DNA from: Acidobacteriota bacterium
GTDB taxonomy: Bacteria; Acidobacteriota; Thermoanaerobaculia; Thermoanaerobaculales; Sulfomarinibacteraceae
Direction: 5' to 3'
DNA length: 64,000 nt
Assembly: GCA_022340665.1 (NCBI GenBank)
Contig: JAJDNM010000010.1
Coordinates: 1 to 64,000, forward strand
The notes below the pieces were generated by a model that was not told the origin of the DNA, ran no database searches, and saw only the letters and a program-made list of their open reading frames with translations. Below are positions 34,090 to 43,111 of this stretch, in pieces; within the stretch, counting starts at the first letter, position 1, and every line of letters begins with the position of its first letter. A program made the translations under genes and the position numbers.

Positions 34090-35429
34090 GCCGGTTGTTC
34101 GTGCGCCGCCGTCGGCAGCTCCAGGCCGATGAGGAGAATCGATTGTCCCTCTTCGCCATTCGCTCATCGGAGTCGACTCGACGGCGCCCGGTAGAAGAGG
34201 ACCCAGCGGATATCCGGCTCGAGTTCCAACGTGATCGTGACCGGATTCTCCACGCGCGCTCCTTTCGGCGGCTCAAGCACAAGACCCAGGTCTTCGTACC
34301 CCATGTCGGCGATCATCCGCGAACCCGGCTGACCCACACCCTGGAGGTTGGCCAATTGGCGCGCACCATCGCGCGTTCGCTCGGCCTCAACGAGGACCTC
34401 GCGGAAGCGGTTGCGATTGGGCACGATCTGGGTCACACCGCCTTCGGTCACACCGGCGAGACCGTTCTCGACGAGATCCTCCGTGGTGGAAACCCCGAAG
34501 TGAAGCTACCCGAGGCTGTGGTGGCGGAAGTCGGCAGGTTCAAACACAACTACCAATCGTTGCGAGTCGTCGACCTTCTCGAGCGACGATACGATTCACC
34601 GGGGTTGAATCTCACTGACCAGGTCAGGGAGGCGATCCTCAAACACACCACCTGGAAGGTGGACTACCATTTTCCGCTGCCCGACCGTGAAGGCCTTTTC
34701 CTGAATCAGCCGTGCCACCTTGAGGGGCAGGCGGTGGCGATTGCTGACGAGATCGCCCAGCAGACCCACGATCTCGAGGACGGCCTGCGCGCGCGATCGG
34801 TAGAGCTGGAAACGGTCGAGGAGTTGGCTGCTGCACAACGGGTGATCGAGACAATCGGCTCTGATCGCTACTACGGCGAACGGAACTGGATTCGCCAGAA
34901 TACCCTCGTGCGGGGCCTCATCCAGCTCTTCATCTCGGATGTCGTGGCCGCATCGGCCGAGCGGATTCGAGGTTTTCTCGAGCAGCACGAGATCGGTGAT
35001 CACGCCGACTTCGTCAGACTTTCCCGTGCGGTGTCGCAGACTGCGGTGTGGATGTCGCCCGAGATCGCCGAGCTCTTTGACGAGCTCAAGAGCTTCATCT
35101 ATGCCCGGATCATCAACCAGGGACCGGTCAGCCGCCAGGACTGGCGGGCGCGAAAGGTGCTGACCGCCCTTTTCGGAACCTACTGGACGGCACCGGCCAC
35201 TTTGCCCGACTACCTCCTACGGCGTGCGGCCGAGGAGTGTGCCCTGCCGTACCTGCGAGACCTTCCCCTGAAGAGAATTGCGGGAACTGTTGCCGAGCGC
35301 TACCATTCGAGTTCCGGGTTCGCGCGGCTCATCGTGGATCATCTCGCGGGGATGAGCGACCGTTTTGCCCTCGAGGAGTATCGCAGGCTGCAGCTGCCGT
35401 CACCGGAGCAGGACCTGACTACGATCTGA
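34086..35429 (+). CDS. dgt: dGTPase-like HD-domain triphosphohydrolase
   Basis: The 447-residue protein belongs to the deoxyguanosinetriphosphate triphosphohydrolase-like family, which cuts dNTPs to nucleoside plus triphosphate. Metal-binding HD motifs are seen in TRLTHTLEVGQ, GHDLGHTAFGHTGE and the later NYQSLRVVDLLERR. The N-terminal FRRLKHKTQVFV is also typical. It follows folC by a four-base overlap. With the deoxynucleoside kinase near 47 kb it may affect dNTP balance; this is family knowledge, not shown here. Confidence 0.92.
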   Translation: MSRLFVRRRRQLQADEENRLSLFAIRSSESTRRRPVEEDPADIRLEFQRDRDRILHARSFRRLKHKTQVFVPHVGDHPRTRLTHTLEVGQLARTIARSLGLNEDLAEAVAIGHDLGHTAFGHTGETVLDEILRGGNPEVKLPEAVVAEVGRFKHNYQSLRVVDLLERRYDSPGLNLTDQVREAILKHTTWKVDYHFPLPDREGLFLNQPCHLEGQAVAIADEIAQQTHDLEDGLRARSVELETVEELAAAQRVIETIGSDRYYGERNWIRQNTLVRGLIQLFISDVVAASAERIRGFLEQHEIGDHADFVRLSRAVSQTAVWMSPEIAELFDELKSFIYARIINQGPVSRQDWRARKVLTALFGTYWTAPATLPDYLLRRAAEECALPYLRDLPLKRIAGTVAERYHSSSGFARLIVDHLAGMSDRFALEEYRRLQLPSPEQDLTTI

Positions 35430-35438
35430 GGGGGTTCA

Positions 35439-35873
35439 ATGATAGTTATCGCCTCCGACCACGCGGGAGTCGATCTGAAAGCGCGGCTCATCGAGCTCAT
35501 CGGCGAGGCCGGACACGAAATCCAAGATTTCGGCCCCGCCGCTACCGGCTCGGTTGACTATCCCGACTACGCGCACGCCGTGGCCGAAGCCGTGGCCGAT
35601 GGTCGAGCCGATCGCGGAATCCTCATCTGCGGTACCGGGATCGGCATGAGCCTGGCCGCAAACCGGCATCCTCGGATTCGGGCGGCACTGTGCCACGATG
35701 CCTTGACCGCCGAAATGGCGCGTCTTCATAACGACGCCAACGTGCTATGCGTCGGCGCACGGACCACGGGTGAGGCCGTAGTCGAGCAGATCGTGCGCAT
35801 CTTCCTCACAACCGCCTTCGAGGGCGGTCGCCACCAGCGGCGGGTCGAGAAGATCGAACGGGAGGATCAATGA
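35439..35873 (+). CDS. rpiB: Ribose-5-phosphate isomerase B
   Basis: The 144-residue protein converts ribose 5-phosphate and ribulose 5-phosphate. RpiB features are the [14 protein letters not shown] start, [16 protein letters not shown], the active-site loop [16 protein letters not shown] with its Cys, and the [16 protein letters not shown] part. GAGGGGG lies upstream of the ATG. The four-base overlap with glyA (ATGA) couples the two; rpiB-glyA is a common bacterial pair. Confidence 0.95.
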   Translation: MIVIASDHAGVDLKARLIELIGEAGHEIQDFGPAATGSVDYPDYAHAVAEAVADGRADRGILICGTGIGMSLAANRHPRIRAALCHDALTAEMARLHNDANVLCVGARTTGEAVVEQIVRIFLTTAFEGGRHQRRVEKIEREDQ

Positions 35874-37171
35874 CCGATAGCTTCAGGGAACGGTTCTTCG
35901 CTCTCCACAATCAAGCCGTGATGGCATCGGATCCAGTAGTGGCGCAAGCGCTCGAGGACGAACGGCGGCGCCAGAACGAAGGTCTCGAGCTGATCGCGTC
36001 AGAGAACTTCGTGTCGCCGGCAGTGCTGGCGGCGATGGGCTCGGTGATGACCAACAAGTACGCCGAGGGCTATCCCGGTCGTCGCTATTACGGCGGCTGC
36101 CAGTATGTGGACGTCGGCGAGGATCTGGCCCGCGAACGGGTGAAGGAGCTTTTCGGTGCCGAGCACGCCAACGTGCAGCCTCACTCGGGGGCTCAGGCCA
36201 ACATGGGCGTCTACCTGGCGGTGATGCAACCCGGGGACACCATGCTTGGCATGGACCTCACTCACGGTGGTCACCTCACCCACGGCCACCCTCTGAACTA
36301 CTCGGGCAAGGAGTTCGAGGTCGTAGCCTATGGGGTGGACAGGGAGACCGAGACCATCGATTACGATCGCCTGCGCGAACTCGCTATCGAACACAAGCCC
36401 AAGCTCATTGTCTGTGGGGCCTCCGCCTATCCCCGGACGATCGATTTTGAACGTCTCCGCGCTATCGCCGACGAAGCCGGTGCCTTGCTGATGGCGGACA
36501 TCGCCCATATCGCCGGGCTCATCGCCGCCGGCCTCCACCCCTCACCCGTGCCCCACTGTCAGTTCGTCACCTCGACCACCCACAAGACCTTGCGCGGGCC
36601 GAGGGGCGGGATCATCCTGTGCACGTCTGAGTGGGCGGAGGCGATCGACAAGGCGGTTTTCCCGGGAGTTCAAGGCGGCCCCTTGATGCACGTGATTGCG
36701 GCCAAGGCGGTGGCGTTTGCCGAGGCCCTCCAGCCGGAATGGATGGAATACCAACGGCAAGTCATCGAGAACGCGGCGGCGCTGTGTGAGGCGGTGAAGA
36801 AGCGCGGCTGGCGAATCGTCTCGGGCGGCACCGACAACCACCTCTTCCTCATCGATCTCGGCGCCGACTTCATCTCCGGTAAGAAGGCCGAGCGATGGCT
36901 CGGGCTAGCCGACATCACGGTCAACAAGAACACCGTACCCTTCGACACACGCAAGCCCTACATTGCGTCCGGGCTGCGCATCGGTACCCCGGCAGTCACG
37001 ACCAGAGGCATGGGACTGGCCGATATGGAGACGATCGCCGAGTTGATCGATCGGGTCTTGCGGTCCGACGAGGACAAGGAGGACGAGACCAAAATGGCCG
37101 CCTTCACGGCCGCAATGGAGGCGGTCAAGGCCGAAGTCCACGCCCTGACCGCCAAGTTCCCGTTGTACTAG
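35870..37171 (+). CDS. glyA: Serine hydroxymethyltransferase
   Basis: The 433-residue PLP enzyme makes glycine and methylene-THF from serine. Clear motifs are [14 protein letters not shown] near the N-terminus, the substrate-binding [25 protein letters not shown]-like [25 protein letters not shown] and the PLP Lys in [14 protein letters not shown]. Length is normal. It is coupled to rpiB and followed 29 bases later by the rubrerythrin-like gene. Confidence 0.97.
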   Translation: MTDSFRERFFALHNQAVMASDPVVAQALEDERRRQNEGLELIASENFVSPAVLAAMGSVMTNKYAEGYPGRRYYGGCQYVDVGEDLARERVKELFGAEHANVQPHSGAQANMGVYLAVMQPGDTMLGMDLTHGGHLTHGHPLNYSGKEFEVVAYGVDRETETIDYDRLRELAIEHKPKLIVCGASAYPRTIDFERLRAIADEAGALLMADIAHIAGLIAAGLHPSPVPHCQFVTSTTHKTLRGPRGGIILCTSEWAEAIDKAVFPGVQGGPLMHVIAAKAVAFAEALQPEWMEYQRQVIENAAALCEAVKKRGWRIVSGGTDNHLFLIDLGADFISGKKAERWLGLADITVNKNTVPFDTRKPYIASGLRIGTPAVTTRGMGLADMETIAELIDRVLRSDEDKEDETKMAAFTAAMEAVKAEVHALTAKFPLY

Positions 37172-37200
37172 GAATCCAGAATTCCGAATTGGAGGCGAAC

Positions 37201-37647
37201 GTGAAGAGCTTCGACGAGATTCTCGACTTCGCCATCGCTAACGAGCAGAAGGCGCACGATCTCTATGTTGAAATTGCCGAGCAGTCCCGCCGGCCCGGCA
37301 TGCGCAAGGCCCTCATGGAATTCGCCGCCGAGGAGATCAAGCACCGGGAGAAGCTCGAAGCCGTCAAGGCTGGAGAGCGCCCGCACCTTAGCGTCGAGAA
37401 GGTGGAGACCCTTGGCATCGCCGAGCGCCTGATCGAGATCGAACCGGGATCCGGAATGAACTATCAGGGCGCCCTGCTTTTTGCCATGAAGGCAGAACAG
37501 CACGCTTACGAGCTTTACACCGGGCTCGCCAATGCGACCGACGACCCGGCTCTGCGCGAACTCTTCAATGGCTTGGCGCAGGAGGAGCTCAAGCACAAGC
37601 TGCACTTCGAGCGCGAGTACGATGAGGTGGTACTCGAAGGCATTTAG
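37201..37647 (+). CDS. Rubrerythrin-like ferritin-fold protein
   Basis: The 148-residue protein is a four-helix di-iron protein: ANEQKAHDLYVEIAEQS and AEEIKHREKLEAVKAGE in the first half, KAEQHAYELYTGLAN and AQEELKHKLHFEREY in the second. The two Glu-x-x-His pairs are the metal ligands. It lacks the C-terminal rubredoxin domain, so it belongs to the short rubrerythrin/ferritin-like group involved in peroxide reduction or oxidative-stress protection. The GTG start at 37201 has GGAGG six bases upstream; longer frames read back into glyA and are not supported. Confidence 0.85.
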   Translation: MKSFDEILDFAIANEQKAHDLYVEIAEQSRRPGMRKALMEFAAEEIKHREKLEAVKAGERPHLSVEKVETLGIAERLIEIEPGSGMNYQGALLFAMKAEQHAYELYTGLANATDDPALRELFNGLAQEELKHKLHFEREYDEVVLEGI

Positions 37648-37678
37648 CCCGCATGAGAGACTTGATGAATGATGCGAG

Positions 37679-38740
37679 CTAATTCCCCGCTCGCCTTTCC
37701 CCCAACCAGACCTCGAACTCGTCCGCGTGCCTGACGTTGAGAACCTGTTGGCGGGGTACCTCCGCACGCATGGCGATGGCGGCCGCGAAACCGTCGAACT
37801 CAAGGTGAGGAACAGCGTGGGCGTCGGAGGCGAGGAGAATTTCACAGCCGGAATCGACCGCAAGTCGGGCGAGGTCGGGGTCGAGATCCTGCCGCCGTGG
37901 GAAGCCGTTGATCTCGACCGCGACGCCAGCGTCGGCGCAGGCAGAGAAGACAGTCTCCCATCGCGCTCTGAGACCTGGGCGGTGGTGAAAGTGTCGGCCC
38001 CGAGGGTGGGCGAGGATGTGGACCTCGGGCGTGCTCACGGCGCGCACGAGGCGTTCGGTCTGGTCACGATCAATGTCGAAGTTGCTGTGAACGGCGGCGA
38101 CGACGCATTCGACCTCGAGGCGCTCAACCTTGGGGACGTCGAGGGTGCCGTCTTCAAGGATCTCGACCTCTAGGCCCTGGAAGATCCGGTGATCTTCTCC
38201 TCGTTGGTCGTTCCAAGTCTCGACCCGGCGCTGCTGCAGTCGAACGCCGTCCCGGTCGAGACCAGAGGCCACCTCGAGGCCGCGCGAGTGGTCCGTGACC
38301 ATCGACCAGGCATAACCGCGACGGACGCACGCACGGGCCATGGTCTCGAGTGACGCCTTGCCGTCGGAGTGTCGGGTATGCCAGTGGCAGGCTCCGCGCA
38401 TTCGTTGGGGGTGGAGATCCATCGGACCTGCGCGAAGCGTTTCGGTCATCTCGACGCGGCTCAGATATCCCTGCCGGGTGTTGCGCCGGCGTGGGGGCTG
38501 GTTACCTCGAAGGCGCTCGACTGCGGCGTGAACAGCATCTTCGCCTCGACACGCCAGGAGCTGCTGGATCAACGGTTGAAGCCAGCTGGGAGTGTCGCGC
38601 CGAAGGTCATGCTCGGCATCGTTCGGGTTGTCGAGGGCGGAATACCCGGCGCGCAGCAGTGCCAGGCGCCGGTCTCCGGGCGGTTCCGACTCGGCGAGGG
38701 CAAAGAGAGCCTCCGCCAAGGCACCGTTGGCGATCCTCAT
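37679..38740 (-). CDS. PHP-domain phosphoesterase
   Basis: The 353-residue protein has a C-terminal PHP domain (about 115-345) with the metal-binding HWHTRHSDG (His119, His121), VTDHSRGL, a central GLEVEIL, AAVHSNFD, and a final LASDAHAV. The first 100 residues are helical and resemble the helical part before PHP in the PolX C-terminal region. The nucleotidyltransferase domain of PolX is missing. It may be a histidinol-phosphatase-like or DNA-end-processing phosphoesterase; the substrate is not known. A start at 38740 is chosen because upstream frame positions turn into sequence antisense-like to the next gene. It is read leftward after carbonic anhydrase. Confidence 0.82.
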   Translation of the reverse strand: MRIANGALAEALFALAESEPPGDRRLALLRAGYSALDNPNDAEHDLRRDTPSWLQPLIQQLLACRGEDAVHAAVERLRGNQPPRRRNTRQGYLSRVEMTETLRAGPMDLHPQRMRGACHWHTRHSDGKASLETMARACVRRGYAWSMVTDHSRGLEVASGLDRDGVRLQQRRVETWNDQRGEDHRIFQGLEVEILEDGTLDVPKVERLEVECVVAAVHSNFDIDRDQTERLVRAVSTPEVHILAHPRGRHFHHRPGLRARWETVFSACADAGVAVEINGFPRRQDLDPDLARLAVDSGCEILLASDAHAVPHLEFDGFAAAIAMRAEVPRQQVLNVRHADEFEVWLGERRAGN

Positions 38741-38828
38741 TTTCGATCCCACTTGCGAAGGTGAACTCCCAGGTGCGGTTTTTTGTTTTTGACATCGAGG
38801 CACGGTTGCTGAGCCCAAAGACCTGAGA

Positions 38829-39461
38829 CTATCCTCCAGCAGCGGATTCAGCGACGGTGTCCCAGATGCGACGGCCCTCATCATATTCGGAGATCTCGCC
38901 GGTATGCAGATCGTACAGCCACGCGTGGATCGCAAGATCCCCCGATTGCTCGCGGTCGACCACGCACGGGTAGGTCCGGAGATTCTCCAACTGCATGAGC
39001 ACGTTCGTTTTGATCGTCTCGATGTACAGATCGGCCTCAGAAGCATGTGATCTGAGGACTCGCTCGCGCGCGGGCAGGGCGAGTTTGAGCCAGGCGGCGA
39101 TGTGCGGCTCGCTGTCCGGTTCGGACGGTGCTTCAAGGGCCTTGATGCCGCCGCAGTCGGTGTGACCGCAGACGACAATGTGGTGTACGTCAAGGTGAAT
39201 CACCGCGTACTCCACGGCCGCACCGGTTGCGCAGGCGTTTGAGCCGGCCGGGGGCACCACGTTGGCAATATTGCGCAGGATAAAGAGTTCGCCAGGATCG
39301 GCACCGGTGATCATCTCTGGCACCACCCGAGAGTCCGAGCATCCGATCCACAAGACCTTTGGATCCTGTCCTTCTTCAGCGAGCTTTTCGAAGACCTCGT
39401 GGTGGGAGTCGAACTTCTCCCTGAATTTCTGATATCCAGTCATCAGCTTCGAAGTCGGCAA
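38829..39461 (-). CDS. Beta-class carbonic anhydrase
   Basis: The 210-residue zinc enzyme interconverts CO2 and bicarbonate. Zinc ligands are Cys41, His100 and Cys103, with the catalytic Asp43-Arg45 pair in IGCSDSRVVPE and the CGHTDCGG loop. The FILRNIANVVPP stretch confirms the beta class. It is cytoplasmic. It sits 47 bases past an anion transporter of the DASS family, so carbon or dicarboxylate use may be linked, but this is inferred. Confidence 0.95.
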   Translation of the reverse strand: MPTSKLMTGYQKFREKFDSHHEVFEKLAEEGQDPKVLWIGCSDSRVVPEMITGADPGELFILRNIANVVPPAGSNACATGAAVEYAVIHLDVHHIVVCGHTDCGGIKALEAPSEPDSEPHIAAWLKLALPARERVLRSHASEADLYIETIKTNVLMQLENLRTYPCVVDREQSGDLAIHAWLYDLHTGEISEYDEGRRIWDTVAESAAGG

Positions 39462-39508
39462 TTCATTCCCTCCAATCTCTGCCGTTTGTTGGCCCCTCCG
39501 TTGGCGGA

Positions 39509-41083
39509 TCAGGGCGTGGCGATCGTTACCTCCATACCCATCACGGGCCAGATGAAGATGACGAAAGCCGTGATCACTACCATCAGCAATAAACTGGCGG
39601 GAATCCCCGCCTTGAAAAATTCACCGGATGTGAACTGCTTGCTTTCATAGGCGATGGCGTTAGGTGCGGCGCCGACAAGGAGCAAGAATGGCATTCCGGC
39701 TGCAACCAGAGATCCGAAGAGAATGACCTCCCCACCGACTCCCAGATAGGGTGCGACTTTGAGTGCCACCGGAAGGCAGATGGCGATTGCGGCGACGTTC
39801 ATGATCAAGTTTGTCATCATCAGTACAAAGAAGGTCATACCGAGGATGAAAACCAGGGGCGGTGCAGTCTTGAGTAAGGAAACGGTGTTGATCGCCAGCC
39901 AGTCAGCGGCGCCGGTCAACACCAAGCAGTAGCCGAGGCTCATCGCGCCTCCGAATAGCAGAATGATATTCCAAGGCACATTTTCGAGATCGCCAATGTC
40001 GAGGATCTTGAGGACAAAAAAAAGCACTGTTGCGAGCAGAATCACCCCGCTCTTATCGACGTTTTTCAGTGCCGGAATGAACGACCGCAGGCTCATGATC
40101 GACACCGCCCCGACCACGATGACCGCAGCCTGGATCTCCTTCGGGGTGATCGGACCGAGGTGGGTGTAGAGGTCCCTCGCGCGTTCACGGAGTCCCGGGA
40201 TGGACGCCCGTTCGGGCGTGTAGTAGACCATGAAGAAGGCCCAGAGGACGAACACCATCGTCCATCCGATCGGGAACATGTACCAGGTGAGGCCGAAAAA
40301 GGTCACATCCTGACCGGAGATCTCATTGTAAAAGCCGAGCGCCACCGCGCCGCGGGCCGCACCAAGCAGGGTGACGATACTGCCTGCACCGGCAACGTAC
40401 GCCATGCCAATGAAGAGTCCTTTGCCGAAATTCGTTGGCTCGTCGCCCTCTTCATAGAGCCTGTAGATCGCCACTAACAACGGGAAGATCGTAGCTGCAA
40501 CCGCCGTATGGGCCATCACGTGGGTGAGGGCGGCGGTCATGATGAAACAACCGAGGTAGATGCGACTGGTTTTCTCGCCTACCAGAACGAGCATCTTGTA
40601 AGCCAACCGCTTCGTCAAACCGGTCTTTGTGAACACCATGCCGATGACGATCGACCCGAAGATGAACCAGACCGAGGGGTGCATGAACTCCTTGAAGGCG
40701 AGTTCGCCGCCGCGAACGGGATCGTCGCTGCCGACCAGCATGACGTCCGGTCGGATCAGGAAGAGCACCTGAACGACCGCAATCGTGATACTGGTGATGC
40801 CGATCGGGACGACCTCGAAAACCCACCACACTGCGGCTAAGAGGAACAGACCGAGCGCTGCCTTGCCCTGAGAACTCAGTTCGAAGGCTTCCCCCATCGG
40901 GTCGATCGCATCCGGCCACGGCGGCGACAGATAGACGGTCAAAAACAGCGAGATCCCGAGCAGAATGAAAAAGAGCCGTTTCCAGTCGACTGGCGTCTCC
41001 GCTCGTTTGCGAAATCGGATGGTCCAGCGTCGACGGGACATGGAGTTGGTGTCGGGGGCGGATGCCGGCGTTGTTTCAGGCAT
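39509..41083 (-). CDS. SLC13/DASS-family anion:sodium symporter
   Basis: The 524-residue membrane protein has 11-12 hydrophobic helices. Family features are the GALLIVGIVLLA-type N-terminus (here FFILLGISLFLTVYLSPPWPDAIDP), PSVWFIFGSIVIGMVFTKTGLTKRLAYKML, and the paired Ser-Asn-Thr-type clamps (here TNLIMNVAAIAICLPVALK and the sequence after ILLFGGAMSLGYCL). DASS members carry dicarboxylates, citrate or sulfate with sodium. The start at 41083 lies inside the preceding gene (eight-base overlap), so the two are coupled. The substrate cannot be read from sequence. Confidence 0.85.
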   Translation of the reverse strand: MPETTPASAPDTNSMSRRRWTIRFRKRAETPVDWKRLFFILLGISLFLTVYLSPPWPDAIDPMGEAFELSSQGKAALGLFLLAAVWWVFEVVPIGITSITIAVVQVLFLIRPDVMLVGSDDPVRGGELAFKEFMHPSVWFIFGSIVIGMVFTKTGLTKRLAYKMLVLVGEKTSRIYLGCFIMTAALTHVMAHTAVAATIFPLLVAIYRLYEEGDEPTNFGKGLFIGMAYVAGAGSIVTLLGAARGAVALGFYNEISGQDVTFFGLTWYMFPIGWTMVFVLWAFFMVYYTPERASIPGLRERARDLYTHLGPITPKEIQAAVIVVGAVSIMSLRSFIPALKNVDKSGVILLATVLFFVLKILDIGDLENVPWNIILLFGGAMSLGYCLVLTGAADWLAINTVSLLKTAPPLVFILGMTFFVLMMTNLIMNVAAIAICLPVALKVAPYLGVGGEVILFGSLVAAGMPFLLLVGAAPNAIAYESKQFTSGEFFKAGIPASLLLMVVITAFVIFIWPVMGMEVTIATP

Positions 41084-42503
41084 CGGTGCCGTCCTCGCCG
41101 CTGCTTGCCTCGGCAGGCTGTCCGTACTCCATGATGAACTGCGCGGCGATGTCAAAAATGTTGGTCATCAAGATCACGCCCGCAACCTTCTCACCGTCGA
41201 GGACCGGCACCAGGTCGACCCCGTGGTGGAGCATGGTTGAAATGACTGTCGACAGCGTGTCGTCGACCTGGACAGTGCCTTTGATCGGCACCATGACCGA
41301 TGAGATCGGCTTGGTCGACGCTTCGATGGCAGACCGCGAAAACAGGGAGGTCCATCGGATGGCGAGCTCGCTCGGCATGGAGCCCCCGAAGGGGACCAGC
41401 TCCTTGATGTGCGCCTCTATTTCACGGTCATCTCGGAGGTGAGGGATCAGGCCTTTGAAGAGCTCTCGTCGGCTGACGATGCCAACCAGTCGATCGTTGT
41501 CGTCCAAAACCAGGACGTAGCGCGGCAACATGATGTAGCCGTCCTGCAGCTTGACCGCCGATGCGCTAAGAGCGACGATCGCCTCGCGGATCGTACAGCT
41601 CAACTGACAGTGCGGATACCTCTCGGGCGGCAACATGACGTCGCTCGCCTTGGCGTCTCGTGATGACAGTGCGAAATCCGGATCGAGCCGAACATCGATG
41701 GGTGCCACACTGCCGTGATCCGTGGTGATCTTCTCGACGCCTTGGATTTGGCTGATGAATTCAATCAGCTCCTGTTCAGCCGCAACGAAAGACTTTCCTC
41801 CGGTCAGTATGACCTCGGAGTTCCGAACCTCGACCTGAGCGATCTCGGGTGTGTACGGCGAATTGAAAAAGAGCTCCGCCTTGATCTTGCGTTCGAGGGC
41901 GAAGTCTTTGTAGTCCTGAATACACTGGGGAGTCGGCTGGTAGTCGTCACCTTGCATGATTTCAGCGATCATCGCCGCCGCATGGTCGATGCTGAGGTTT
42001 TCGAGGTTGACAACGAGGTCGTAGAGATCGGAGTCGTTGATGTCGGCGTGGAAGATCTGCTGACCCCATCGTGCACGGTACTCGTCGGTATCTCTGATGT
42101 AACGTTTCGCCTCATCCTCATTGAGACCGAGACGCTGCATGCACGTATCGATCCGAAACTCCATGGGCGCGACAATCCGCACCTTGAACGCGTTGCACAG
42201 GTCGGCGAAGAGAAACTGTCCGGCAAGGCCGTGGTAAATGCCATCGCCTTCCGGGAGGAGTTCGGTCACCGTCGCCTGGGTGGCAAGGAGGTAACGCGTC
42301 TTACGGTGGGTGAATCGCTGGAAGAAGTTGGCCGGAAGGTAGAGACCTCGGAAGAGCTCTTGTTCGGTCATCCGATACGTCTGTGCTGCAGCCGAGGATA
42401 CGTCCTCTTGGCTCAGCACCTTCCAGCCGAGGCGTTCGTGGAGCTCGTCTGCGAGAAGAGCGCCACCGCTGCAGGATCCGCGTGAAATGGTGATGATGGG
42501 CAC
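41076..42503 (-). CDS. Cytidylate-kinase-like / BON / CBS-domain fusion
   Basis: The 475-residue protein combines an N-terminal cytidylate-kinase-like P-loop domain (about 1-190), a BON-like domain (about 210-270) and two CBS domains (about 290-450). The kinase part starts VPIITISRGSCSGGALLADEL; its P-loop is modified (SRGSCSGG), so kinase activity is uncertain. The CBS pair is a typical adenine-nucleotide sensor (DDNDRLVGIVSRRELF, VLDGEKVAGVILMTNIFD). It overlaps the DASS transporter, so it may sense energy state and control transport. The GTG at 42503 is chosen because GGGGG lies eight bases upstream; another GTG is at 42524. Confidence 0.83.
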   Translation of the reverse strand: MPIITISRGSCSGGALLADELHERLGWKVLSQEDVSSAAAQTYRMTEQELFRGLYLPANFFQRFTHRKTRYLLATQATVTELLPEGDGIYHGLAGQFLFADLCNAFKVRIVAPMEFRIDTCMQRLGLNEDEAKRYIRDTDEYRARWGQQIFHADINDSDLYDLVVNLENLSIDHAAAMIAEIMQGDDYQPTPQCIQDYKDFALERKIKAELFFNSPYTPEIAQVEVRNSEVILTGGKSFVAAEQELIEFISQIQGVEKITTDHGSVAPIDVRLDPDFALSSRDAKASDVMLPPERYPHCQLSCTIREAIVALSASAVKLQDGYIMLPRYVLVLDDNDRLVGIVSRRELFKGLIPHLRDDREIEAHIKELVPFGGSMPSELAIRWTSLFSRSAIEASTKPISSVMVPIKGTVQVDDTLSTVISTMLHHGVDLVPVLDGEKVAGVILMTNIFDIAAQFIMEYGQPAEASSGEDGTDA

Positions 42504-43111
42504 GGTTGAACCCCCGTTACTCACTCGTCGGTGGCAGACCGGTAGTTGGGACAGTGTACGCTCGAGTAGTATTCGGCGAGCCCGATGGGTCGTTTGCGGT
42601 CGTCCGTTTGGCGGTCACATCCCACCTCGCGTCGCGTTCGCGACACGACATCGCCATTGGGGCGTGCGGATCAACGGTATGAATTAACACCGCCTCGTGT
42701 CGGAGGGACGACCCGTTCATGATCCGGAATCGGGTCATCCACGGCACCGGGGCCGAAAGAAAAATTCGCAAGAAGCGTGCCACGACATGGTTCAATACCG
42801 AACCACGCAACCCATTGATTTTGAGACGTTTTCCCGGTGGGTTGGCAACGTTCGACACGAGCATCACAGGGTAGGCGATGTTACTCTCGCGTAACAATCG
42901 CAGGGTCCAGAAGGCCGTCTATAGGCGCGGTCGTTATCGATGACGAGGCGGCACTCTCACTGGAAAAGGCCAAGGACCAGATGACCCCGTTGGCGTCGAC
43001 AGCCATAGATGTGGACCGTGTTCGGTTCAGCATCCGGCGGGCGATCTTGCCCTGGCTCTAGATCACCGCGGTAAACACGCCCACCAAGCTGTCGCGGGGC
43101 AAATATTCCGA
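42504..43111. other. Gene-free stretch between glnA and the kinase/CBS gene
   Basis: This 608-base stretch lies upstream of the kinase/BON/CBS gene and downstream of glnA. No frame in it has credible protein features or a good start. The only clear structure is TGTTAC-6-GTAACA at 42879-42896. It is probably regulatory, or the remnant of a lost gene. Confidence 0.55.
42879..42896. repeat. 6-bp inverted repeat TGTTAC / GTAACA
   Basis: TGTTAC (42879-42884) and GTAACA (42891-42896) flank a TCTCGC spacer, an operator-like spacing. It lies about 375 bases before the kinase/CBS start and 215 bases past the glnA stop. Confidence 0.4.

Noticed and set aside
36895-37200. N-terminal extension of the rubrerythrin-like gene into glyA
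   Set aside because: The frame runs through glyA; the GTG at 37201 has a proper Shine-Dalgarno sequence and gives the family length.
38741-39193. N-terminal extension of the PHP gene by 150 residues
   Set aside because: The extra part is the antisense shadow of the carbonic anhydrase gene; the internal ATG at 38740 gives a natural start.
42517-42897. Leftward frame of 126 residues in the gene-free stretch
   Set aside because: Mixed composition, no fold-like pattern and no good ribosome-binding site; not called a gene.
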